DNA of 64,000 bases, taken from contig NC_015635.1 in the NCBI RefSeq assembly GCF_000270245.1, positions 4,774,001 through 4,838,000 of the forward strand, in the 5' to 3' direction. This document shows, piece by piece, positions 42,217 to 49,607 of the stretch. Each line of letters starts with the position of its first letter. The stretch's first letter is position 1. The notes beneath the pieces were generated by a model, which saw nothing but the letters and a program-made list of their open reading frames with translations, had not been told where the DNA came from and made no database searches. Position numbers and translations under genes: made by a program. This stretch comes from Microlunatus phosphovorus NM-1 (GTDB lineage: Bacteria > Actinomycetota > Actinomycetes > Propionibacteriales > Propionibacteriaceae).

Positions 42217-43965
42217 GTGACCATGGATCTGCTCGAGGTCGCGCTGATCGGAATCGTGGCGATCGTCGCGGTCAATGTGATCGCACCCAAGATCAGGATC
42301 GCCGCTCCCTTGCTGCTGGTGCTGCTCGGCATCGGGATCAGCTTCCTGCCCATGGTCGCCCCGGTGGAGATCGAGCCGGAGTGGATCCTCGGCGGCGTGC
42401 TGCCGCCGCTGCTCTATTCGGCCGCGGTCAACATGCCGACGATGGACTTCCGGCGCGACCTGCGCACCATCTCGGCGTACTCGGTGTTGCTGGTGATCGC
42501 CTCGGCGGTGGTGATCGGGTACGTGATGAGCCGACTCGTTCCCGGGATCGACCTCGCCACCGGGATCGCCCTCGGCGCGATCCTCAGCCCCACCGACGCG
42601 GTCGCCACCAGCATCGTCAAACGCGCCGGCGTCTCGTCCCGCCTGACCACCGTGCTCGAGGGCGAGAGCCTGCTGAACGACGCCTCGGCCCTGGTATTGC
42701 TACGCTCGGCGACCGCCGCCACTGCGCTGCTGTCGGCCCGCGAGATCGCCGGTGACTTCCTCTGGGCGGTCGTCGTCGCGGTGGGCATCGGACTGGTGAT
42801 CGGCAAGCTCAACCTGGCTGTCCGTGCGCGTATCCCGCACACCACCAGCAGTGTCGCCATCTCCTTGGTGGTGCCGTTCGTCGCCTACATTCCCGCCGAG
42901 CACCTCAACGCCTCCGGTCTGGTCGCCGCCGTCGTGGCCGGTCTGGTGACCGGGCACGGCTCGCCGAGCCGGCTGCGGCCCCAGGACCGGCTCACCACCG
43001 AGGCGGTCTGGCAGACCCTGGAGATGCTGCTGGAGAGCGCCATCTTCTTGTTGATGGGCCTGGAGCTGTACGGGCTGGTGCTCGAGGTCCACGAGGAACA
43101 CGGCAGCATCCAGACCGCGCTCTGGCTGGCCGCCCTTGGGACGGTCATGGTGATCGTGCTGCGTGCCGCCTTCGTCGCACCATCGCTGTGGCTGCTGGCC
43201 CGCCGCGGGCGTCGCAACCCGAAAACCCGGGCACGCATCGCCGCGATCAAAGATCGGTTGGATGCCGGCGATCTATCACCACCAACCCGTCGCCCCGGCA
43301 CCGACAAGGCCGAACACGAGGCCAGGGTGAGTGCGCGATCGGCACAGCTGTCGACGTATCTGACCCGCCAGATCGCCGACCTGGACTACCTGTCCGCACA
43401 GGCGTTCGGCTGGCGGGAAGGCATCGTGCTGGTCTGGGCGGGGATGCGGGGTGCGGTCACGCTGGCCGCCGCCCAGTCGCTGCCCGCCGACACCCCGCAA
43501 CGGGCCTCGCTGATCCTGATCGCCTTCTTCGTCGCCGCCGGCACGCTGCTGGTCCAGGGCGGCACGCTGGGGTGGCTGGTCCGACTCCTCGGGCTGGCCC
43601 GGACCGAGCCCGACGAGCATCAGGAAAAGCTGCACGAGTTGCGGCGTGAGCTGAGCGACGTGGCCGCCGAACGGCTCTCCGACAACTCGCTCACCAAACC
43701 GGACGGCACGGCCTTCTCGCCGCTGGCGGTGGACTGGGCCCTCAAGATCATCAGTTCGCTGGCCGCTGCCGACGATCAGCACACCGCCGAAGGCACGAAT
43801 CTGCACAGCGAGCGCGGCCAACTACGGCTGGCCCTGATCGAACTGCAGCGCGAGGAACTGCTGCGGATCCGCGATCTGGGCACCTATCCGTCGTCGGTGC
43901 TGGAGGACACTCTCACCCAGTTGGACGCCGACCAGCTCAGCTTGGAACTGCGCACCAATCCCTGA
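42217..43965 (+). CDS. Na+/H+ antiporter (CPA1/NhaP family)
   Basis: 582 residues. About 12 membrane helices; ALGAILSPTDAVATSIVKRAGVSSRLTTVLEGESLLNDASALVL contains the ion-binding Asp pair and GESLLND motif. VLVWAGMRGAVTLAAA is the second conserved patch. A 120-residue cytoplasmic helical tail (ELRRELSDVAAERLSDNSL and onward) may be regulatory. Exchanges Na+ or other cations for protons. GTG 42217 immediately follows the pmt stop; ATG 42223 is an alternative. Convergent with the oxidoreductase at 43983. Confidence 0.92.
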   Translation: MTMDLLEVALIGIVAIVAVNVIAPKIRIAAPLLLVLLGIGISFLPMVAPVEIEPEWILGGVLPPLLYSAAVNMPTMDFRRDLRTISAYSVLLVIASAVVIGYVMSRLVPGIDLATGIALGAILSPTDAVATSIVKRAGVSSRLTTVLEGESLLNDASALVLLRSATAATALLSAREIAGDFLWAVVVAVGIGLVIGKLNLAVRARIPHTTSSVAISLVVPFVAYIPAEHLNASGLVAAVVAGLVTGHGSPSRLRPQDRLTTEAVWQTLEMLLESAIFLLMGLELYGLVLEVHEEHGSIQTALWLAALGTVMVIVLRAAFVAPSLWLLARRGRRNPKTRARIAAIKDRLDAGDLSPPTRRPGTDKAEHEARVSARSAQLSTYLTRQIADLDYLSAQAFGWREGIVLVWAGMRGAVTLAAAQSLPADTPQRASLILIAFFVAAGTLLVQGGTLGWLVRLLGLARTEPDEHQEKLHELRRELSDVAAERLSDNSLTKPDGTAFSPLAVDWALKIISSLAAADDQHTAEGTNLHSERGQLRLALIELQREELLRIRDLGTYPSSVLEDTLTQLDADQLSLELRTNP

Positions 43966-43982
43966 GCCCGACCTTTGCACCG

Positions 43983-45110
43983 CTATCCGCGCTGGACGTG
44001 GCCTCTTGCAGACGACGCAGCGCTCCTGAAGTCGGCAGAGCGCGCCGCGTCGACGACCTCGGCGACGTCGACCCAACCGCCCCGCTCAGCGCTGGCGATC
44101 GCGGCTGCCTGCATGCTCAAGGTGCCGAGATTGTCGGCGATGGAGGTCTCGGCCGGTCGGCCCTGCCGCCAGGCATCGAGCATCGCGGCCAGCCCAGCGG
44201 TGTGGCCGCGCAGTTGACCCGGCTCGGACTCGACCGACCAGTCGGTCGCATCTTGATCGTGGTCGTCGCCATGGCCGATCTGGTACAAGGTCTGGGTCCG
44301 GACGTGCTCGCTCCAGCTGTCCCAGATCGCCGTACCCTGCTCTCCGCTCAGCCGCCAGGCGGCGTCGTAGCTGGTCGCGAAGCCCGGGGTCGCCCAGTTG
44401 CCCCGATAGCTGAACAGTGAGCCGTCGGACATCTCGAACAGCGCGGTCGCTGCGCCGCCGGCGTGATACCAGGAGCCGTACGGGTTGTACTCGTGGGTGA
44501 GCACCCGGACCGCCTCTGCTCCGGTCAGGAACCGGGCCTGGTCGAAGGTGTGCAGGCTCATGTCCTCCAGGAGCGGATGCGGCAGCAGATTGAGGTACGG
44601 CGCGTCGTGGTGCGGCGACATCCAGTGGTCGGCGCTCAACGCCGAGAGCCGGCCCAACTGGCCGGCGGCGACCCGGGCCCGCAGCGCGCGGATCGCCAGC
44701 GCGTACCGGCGGTTCTGCATCACCGAGATCGCACGGCCGGTCTCGGCGGCCAAGTCGGCGAGCGCGTACGCCTCCGTCAGTGAGGTGGAGAGCGGCTTCT
44801 CCGAGAAGACATCGCAGCCGGTCAGGAGGGCCTCCGTGATCACCGCCCCGTGTACCGCCGGTGGGGTCAGATTGGCGACCACGTCGATATCGTGTCGGCC
44901 GATGGCGGTGGTCAGGTCGGGCTCGATCGGTGCGGTCAGGCCGAACTCGGCCAGCTTGGCTGTCGCGACCTCCGTACGCGGCTCGGCGACCGCGGCCAGC
45001 TGGACCCCGGGAAGTGTCTTGATCGCTCGCAGCCAGGCACCGGCGATGTTGCCCATGCCCACCAGCAGCAGCCGGACGGGAGCGGTGGAATCCGATCGAG
45101 CAGAAGTCAC
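43983..45110 (-). CDS. Gfo/Idh/MocA-family oxidoreductase
   Basis: 375 residues. VRLLLVGMGNIAGAWLRAIKTLPGVQLAAVAEP is the NAD(P) Rossmann motif; CDVFSEKPLSTSLTEAYALADLA contains the EKP signature, and SADHWMSPHHDAPYLNLLPHPLLEDMSLHTFDQARFLTG the substrate-binding His region. Probably oxidises a sugar or inositol-type alcohol. Divergent from the AlkD-like and GH36-like genes, which share carbohydrate context. A GTG at 45110 lies 6 nt after a TATCCT box, a leaderless pattern. Confidence 0.9.
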   Translation of the reverse strand: MTSARSDSTAPVRLLLVGMGNIAGAWLRAIKTLPGVQLAAVAEPRTEVATAKLAEFGLTAPIEPDLTTAIGRHDIDVVANLTPPAVHGAVITEALLTGCDVFSEKPLSTSLTEAYALADLAAETGRAISVMQNRRYALAIRALRARVAAGQLGRLSALSADHWMSPHHDAPYLNLLPHPLLEDMSLHTFDQARFLTGAEAVRVLTHEYNPYGSWYHAGGAATALFEMSDGSLFSYRGNWATPGFATSYDAAWRLSGEQGTAIWDSWSEHVRTQTLYQIGHGDDHDQDATDWSVESEPGQLRGHTAGLAAMLDAWRQGRPAETSIADNLGTLSMQAAAIASAERGGWVDVAEVVDAARSADFRSAASSARGHVQRG

Positions 45111-45116
45111 CCGGGC

Positions 45117-45122
45117 AGGATA
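45117..45122 (-). promoter_or_regulatory. -10 box of the Gfo/Idh/MocA gene
   Basis: On the minus strand TATCCT is followed by 6 nt and the GTG start codon; no ribosome-binding site fits. The promoter shares a 48 bp divergent region with the gene at 45159. Confidence 0.4.
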
Positions 45123-45158
45123 GTGATCTTGGTCGGGGTCCCGTGCCAGGATCGTGCG

Positions 45159-45845
45159 GTGGACGTCGAGGGTGAGATCCGTCGCGAGCTTCGAGCGGCC
45201 GCCGATCCCGCTCGCGCACCCGGCCAGCAGGCCTATATGAAGTCGGCCATGCCCTTTCTCGGGGTTCGCGTACCGGAGGTCAGGCGCATAGCCCGAGCCG
45301 CCGGAAGACCGCTGAAGAACCCGGCGTCCATCAGGGACGCGGCACAGCGACTGTGGGAGACCGCGGAGTTCCGCGAGGAGTGGTACGCAGCCATGGCCCT
45401 GCTGGGTCTGCCGCCGGTCCGGGGCGATCTGGCGAATCTGGGGCTGATCGAGCACATGGTGCGGACCGGCCAATGGTGGGACATCACCGACGAGCTGGCG
45501 CATCGACTGGCGGAGCTGCACGACCGGCATCCCGAGCTGACCGCAGCGCTGGTGCTCAGCTGGTGCCGGGACGACGATCTGTGGATCCGCCGGATCGCGA
45601 TCTTGTCCCAGCTCGGCCGACGCGACCGGCTGGACCGCGACCTGCTCGCGAGCGTGATCGAGCCGAACCTTGCGGACCCGGACTTCTTCATCCGCAAGGC
45701 GATCGGCTGGGCGTTGCGCGAATATGCCCGGATCGACTCGGATTGGGTCCTGGTCTATGCCGACGAGCATTCACTCAGCCCGCTGAGCCGCCGCGAAGCC
45801 CTCAAACACCTGATCGCTCTTACCGCACCGGAAGGTCCGCGATGA
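45159..45845 (+). CDS. DNA alkylation repair protein (AlkC/AlkD-like HEAT repeats)
   Basis: 228 residues, all helical. EIRRELRAAADPARAPGQQAYMKSAMPFLGVRVPEVRRIAR, EFREEWYAAMALLG, GQWWDITDELAHRLAELHDRHPELTAALVLSWCRDDDLWIRRIAILSQ and DPDFFIRKAIGWALREYARID are the HEAT-like repeats of AlkD; the conserved Asp-Trp-Arg set (W-DITDELA, DDLWIRR, KAIGWALRE) is present. AlkD-type glycosylases remove bulky alkylated bases. GTG 45159 starts it; the ATGA overlap couples it to the GH36-like gene, an odd pairing. Confidence 0.88.
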   Translation: MDVEGEIRRELRAAADPARAPGQQAYMKSAMPFLGVRVPEVRRIARAAGRPLKNPASIRDAAQRLWETAEFREEWYAAMALLGLPPVRGDLANLGLIEHMVRTGQWWDITDELAHRLAELHDRHPELTAALVLSWCRDDDLWIRRIAILSQLGRRDRLDRDLLASVIEPNLADPDFFIRKAIGWALREYARIDSDWVLVYADEHSLSPLSRREALKHLIALTAPEGPR

Positions 45846-47584
45846 CAACAACACCTGCCCACTCCGCGTCATCGGGAGGTTTCCGACTCGTCCGGGTCGG
45901 CGCCGGAACCACACTCCGACCAGGCACGGAGGCCGCCGCCAACGAACTGTGGCCGTTCGAGCTCCTCGTCGAGGCCGGTGCCGCGCTGGAGCTGCGGGTC
46001 GAGGTGGAGCTGGGTGCCGCTATCGGCTATTGGCATCCCGAGGCCGGTGAGTATCGGACCCTGCCGCCGGACTGGGCGGCCAGGACCTCCACCAGCCTGG
46101 TTTGCGGAGCGCCGGTCGGCTGCCTGTACGACGCGGCCGGTGAGAGTCTGTTCAGCTGGGCGCTCGACGAACTGGTCGACGAGTTGGAGATCAGGTACGG
46201 CGTCTCCGAGGAGCACAAGACTTTCGCGTTGGAACTGCGGGCGCGCGCCCTGCCGGCCGAACGCCGGCTACGGCTGATGACCAGCACAAGCCGAGCCCCG
46301 GTGGCCGAGGCGATCGGCACCCTCGCGGCGTGGCTGACCGAAGGGCTCGAGACACCCGCGCTACCGGTGCCCGCCGTGGCACGCCGACCGGTCTACTCCA
46401 CCTGGTACACCTTCACCCAGGACCTCGACCAGGCCGGCGTCGAAGCCGAGATCGCACTCGGCACGCGGCTGGGTCTTGGCTCGGTGTTCGTCGACGACGG
46501 TTGGCAGCGGCTCGCCTTCGGTCGCGGCTACAGCGGCTGCGGCGACTGGGTGCCGGACACCGACAAGTTCCCTGACCTGGCAGGCTTCTCGGCCACCGTC
46601 CAGGAGCACGGCGCCGGTGTCGTGCTGTGGATCGCGCCGCTTCTGCTCGGGCCGGACTCGGCGGTGTTCAGCTCGCTGCAGGAGTGCGCGCCGCAGTGGG
46701 TCGACCACCTACGCTGCTACGTGCTCGACCCGCGCCATCGGCAGGTCCGCGAACATCTGGCTGCGACCTGCGTACGGCTGGTCGTCGACTACGACCTGGC
46801 CGGTCTCAAGATCGATTTCCTGGACGATGCGATGGTTTATCGGGGCACGCCATCGACCGGCGATCTGGACGATGTCGGTCAGGCGATGCAGGCCTTGCTG
46901 GCGCTGATCCGGGCCGAACTGGCCGCCGTCGGCCGCAGCGACCTGGCCGTCGAGTTCCGGCAGCCGTATGTCAGTCCGGCCATCGCCGCGTACGGGCAGA
47001 TCCTGCGGGCGGCCGACTGTCCCGGCGACGCCGTGGTCAATCGCCGCCGAACCGTGGATTCCCGATTGCTCGCCGTGGGCCAGGTGGTGCATGGCGACAT
47101 GCTCATGTGGGGTCCGACAGGCGGGGCGGAGGCGGTGGCGCAGCAGCTGTACGGCTGCTGGTTCTCGGTGCCGCAGATCTCGATGAAGCTGGCCGAGCTG
47201 TCGACCGAACAGACCGAGGCGTTGGCCGGGCTGCTGGACTTGTGGCAGCAGTTGGCCCCGGTGACCTTGGACGGATCCTTGTCTGTGCAGGGAACCGAGC
47301 GTTGCTATGACCTCGTCGAGGCATCCCGACCCGATCTCGGTCGCCGGGTGGTCGGCCGGTACGTGCCTGCCGTGGTCGGGCTCGATGACGCGGGCGAGGT
47401 GACCGTTCTGAACGCGACCTCGGCCGATTCCGTCGTGGTACGCGTGGCTGACGGCCTCCAGGTCAGCAGCATCGTCATCCGAGCCGCGTCGGCCGCGGTC
47501 GTCACGGAGATCGGACTCCTGGGCAGCGGTCTGCACGAGATCCCCATTCCCCCGTTCGGCAGTCTCACCCTCGTCGTCGACTGA
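45842..47584 (+). CDS. GH36-like alpha-galactosidase family protein
   Basis: 580 residues. A beta-sandwich N-terminal domain of about 170 residues precedes the barrel: PVYSTWYTFTQDLDQAG, SVFVDDGWQRLAFGRGYSGCGDWVPDTDKFPDLAGFSATV, and LAGLKIDFLDDAMVY, where D325 is the expected nucleophile (KxD motif of GH36). RAADCPGD (around D392-D396) is a candidate region for the acid/base. Substrate probably an alpha-galactoside, but specificity cannot be read. No signal peptide, so cytoplasmic. No sugar transporter lies beside it. Confidence 0.82.
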   Translation: MTTTPAHSASSGGFRLVRVGAGTTLRPGTEAAANELWPFELLVEAGAALELRVEVELGAAIGYWHPEAGEYRTLPPDWAARTSTSLVCGAPVGCLYDAAGESLFSWALDELVDELEIRYGVSEEHKTFALELRARALPAERRLRLMTSTSRAPVAEAIGTLAAWLTEGLETPALPVPAVARRPVYSTWYTFTQDLDQAGVEAEIALGTRLGLGSVFVDDGWQRLAFGRGYSGCGDWVPDTDKFPDLAGFSATVQEHGAGVVLWIAPLLLGPDSAVFSSLQECAPQWVDHLRCYVLDPRHRQVREHLAATCVRLVVDYDLAGLKIDFLDDAMVYRGTPSTGDLDDVGQAMQALLALIRAELAAVGRSDLAVEFRQPYVSPAIAAYGQILRAADCPGDAVVNRRRTVDSRLLAVGQVVHGDMLMWGPTGGAEAVAQQLYGCWFSVPQISMKLAELSTEQTEALAGLLDLWQQLAPVTLDGSLSVQGTERCYDLVEASRPDLGRRVVGRYVPAVVGLDDAGEVTVLNATSADSVVVRVADGLQVSSIVIRAASAAVVTEIGLLGSGLHEIPIPPFGSLTLVVD

Positions 47585-47664
47585 CCTCGTCGGCTGGTTC
47601 CGCCGGCGCCGTCCCCGGCGAACCTTTGGTCCGTTGTCCACACCTGACGTGGAGCCAAGCCAAC

Positions 47665-47726
47665 TCATCGAGAAGTACCTTGCGGTTCCGAAATCGGCCG
47701 CTTTCCGAACCAGAAGCTACTTCTCG
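47665..47726. repeat. Hairpin repeat with TCATCGAGAAG / CTTCTCG ends
   Basis: CGAGAAGTA (47669-47677) pairs with TACTTCTCG (47718-47726); an inner GGTTCCGAAA / TTTCCGAACC stem has one mismatch. It lies between converging genes and may act as a bidirectional terminator; its ends resemble the copies at 1586, 14045 and 16921. Confidence 0.6.
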
Positions 47727-47748
47727 CGACAGGGCATGGCGCGAAACG

Positions 47749-48240
47749 TCAAACGGTCATTGACAGGAGCCGCATCGTTCGTGAACGAGTGTCGTCCGTT
47801 CTCGTTCGGCTGGTCTCTTTGAAGCCTGCCCGACGATAGAACGCCGCTGCGCGAGGAGTGTCGTCGAAGACCCAGAGCACCACCCGAGGGTGCCCCGTCT
47901 CACGGGCCCAGCCAACGACGGCGGTGACCAGCAGATCGGCGGCCCTTGACCCTCGAGACGCGGGAGCGACCCACATGGAGCCGAGGTGGGCGGCTTCGGG
48001 ATCAACGTCGTCCGGGCGGGCCGCGATCCCTACCGCAAGGCCGACCGAGTCACCTTCGATCTGTGCCTGGAACAGGGCAGTTGACGGCGAGAACAGCCCT
48101 CTCCAGTACGACTCATCCTGGCTGACTTCCTCGGCGTGGCTTCCGCCGAAGGACTTGGGCGATTCCCTCAGCGCTTCCAGCCGGACGGACCGCAGCATTC
48201 GCCAGTCATCTGGATCGAGCCGGCGTACTGTCGCTGCCAT
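47749..48240 (-). CDS. GNAT family N-acetyltransferase
   Basis: 163 residues. VRRLDPDDWRMLRSVRLEALRESPKSFGGSHAEE is a common start for small-molecule or protein Nt-acetyltransferases. HLGSMWVAPASRGSRAADLLVTAVVGWARETG is the acetyl-CoA site (R-x-S-R-A/G), and WVFDDTPRAAAFYRRAGFKETS the C-terminal motif. Acceptor unknown. It ends 23 bases from the hairpin shared with the GH36-like gene, and starts next to the 52 bp repeat region. Confidence 0.88.
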   Translation of the reverse strand: MAATVRRLDPDDWRMLRSVRLEALRESPKSFGGSHAEEVSQDESYWRGLFSPSTALFQAQIEGDSVGLAVGIAARPDDVDPEAAHLGSMWVAPASRGSRAADLLVTAVVGWARETGHPRVVLWVFDDTPRAAAFYRRAGFKETSRTRTDDTRSRTMRLLSMTV

Positions 48241-48488
48241 TGGGCCACTATGTCAATCAGGTCCGCTCCGACAACCGCTGACCCGAGACCCGTCACGGTG
48301 CCCGGCAAAGGAACGTCCGCGATGCGCACGAGGCCGGGCGCGCGATGTGGACCTCGGCCGCACGCGGGCGACATGCGCGCCGAGGCTGGGCGCACTCCGG
48401 ATACGTTCGCCCGCCCAAGATGACCTCAGGTCGAGCGTGGAACACGCACGTCCTTGGCCCGGGGGCCACACAGACGCACCGGTCACGC

Positions 48489-48775
48489 AGGAATCACGCA
48501 CGCTTCGCGCCCGCGGGCCACAAACGACCGCAGGCCAGGCGGAACCTCCGTACGGCTCGCGCCCGCGGGCCACAAACGACCGCAGGCCAGACGGAACCTC
48601 CGAACGGCTCGCGCCCGCGGGCCACAAACGACCGCAGGCCAGACGGAACCTCCGAACGGCTCGCGCCCCCGGGCCACAAACGACCGCAGGCCAGACGGAA
48701 CTTCCGAACGGCTCGCGCCCCCGGGCCACGAACGTACGAGATCCAGCACGCCTGGCGCCAACGGGCCAATGATGA
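48489..48775. repeat. Array of 52 bp tandem repeats
   Basis: The unit CGGAACCTCCGAACGGCTCG, CGCCCGCGGGCCACAAACGA, CCGCAGGCCAGA repeats with an exact 52 bp period at 48541, 48593, 48645 and 48697, with degenerate copies at both ends. All six frames stay open, because the period is not a multiple of 3 and the unit lacks stops. Long frames crossing it are therefore not evidence of a gene. Relatives occur at 10098 and 32940. The 625 bp gap 48241-48865 contains nothing else recognisable. Confidence 0.85.
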
Positions 48776-48865
48776 CCGTGTCCGGGTCGGGGAGGGGCGA
48801 AGGTCCCGGCGGATTCATCGATTCGGCCCTGCCGAGGTCAGCGGCCCACAAGGCAGCATGACGAG

Positions 48866-49525
48866 ATGCCGAGGCGACGGACAGACTTCCGCGGATTGGC
48901 GGACCCGAGTCGGATCCGCCTGCTGCGTCGGATCCAGGCCGCACCCGGCTGCACGGTCAAGGTGCTCGCGGAGCACACCGGGCTGCACGTCAACACCGTA
49001 CGCGAGCACCTCCAAGCGCTCGCCGACGAAGGACTCGTCACAGCCGAAGCGACCCACACTGGCGGGCGGGGCCGGCCACCGACCACGTACCGGCCGGTCG
49101 TCGATCCCGCCACCAGCAGCGCGGCCCAGGAACGGGTCGAACGAGCCCGGGAGCGGGGCGACACGCTGCGCCGGATTCTGCCGCCCGACACCACCAGCGC
49201 CGAGCTCGGCGAGGCCGCCTTGCATCAGCTCGACACGCTCTATCTGCACCTGGACGACTCCGGACTGGAGCCGGTCGTGGACCAGGAGCGCCTCGAGGTC
49301 GACCTCGTGCCTTGCCCCTTCTATCGCATCCTCGAGGAGGATCCCCAGCTCGCCTGCGCCGTCCACGCCCAGCTACTGCGCGACACCTTGGCGCAGGCAC
49401 CCGGGCCGCTACGGCTGCGCGAGCTCCGGCCCTTCGTCGGGCCTGCCACCTGCATCGCCCACCTCTACCGGGAGGACACGACCGACCGGCCGGACAGGGC
49501 CAAGGACACCCCCGCCACCGAGTGA
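48866..49525 (+). CDS. Winged-helix regulator with C-terminal Cys cluster, next to norB
   Basis: 219 residues. FRGLADPSRIRLLRRIQAAPGCTVKVLAEHTGLHVNTVREHLQALADEGLV is an ArsR/DeoR-type winged helix; the wing follows with GGRGRPPTTYRPV. The C-terminal part carries C150-P-F..., C164-x2-H167 and C196 (VPCPFYRILEED, LACAVHAQLL, PATCIAHL), a pattern like the Fe-S region of SufR-type repressors. Position next to a nitric oxide reductase suggests a NO- or redox-sensing regulator; this is inference. It is followed by 82 bp and norB on the same strand. Confidence 0.75.
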   Translation: MPRRRTDFRGLADPSRIRLLRRIQAAPGCTVKVLAEHTGLHVNTVREHLQALADEGLVTAEATHTGGRGRPPTTYRPVVDPATSSAAQERVERARERGDTLRRILPPDTTSAELGEAALHQLDTLYLHLDDSGLEPVVDQERLEVDLVPCPFYRILEEDPQLACAVHAQLLRDTLAQAPGPLRLRELRPFVGPATCIAHLYREDTTDRPDRAKDTPATE

Positions 49526-49607
49526 ACACCGAATAAACACGGTCGATAGCCCGGCACGCGTCGTCGTGATGTGCCCAACTGGACTCTCCGCGACTGGAAG
49601 GGGCGAC

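Noticed and set aside
45111-45770. N-terminal extension of the Gfo/Idh/MocA gene
   Set aside because: The first 220 codons are antisense to the AlkD-like gene. The GTG at 45110 begins the Rossmann fold and follows a -10 box.
48489-48775. CRISPR array
   Set aside because: The units are contiguous 52 bp copies with no unique spacers, and no cas genes are present.
48345-49607. Upstream extension of norB through the repeat array
   Set aside because: The 52 bp repeat has no stops in any frame and the extension also crosses the regulator gene in another frame. ATG 49608 has a good ribosome-binding site and homology.
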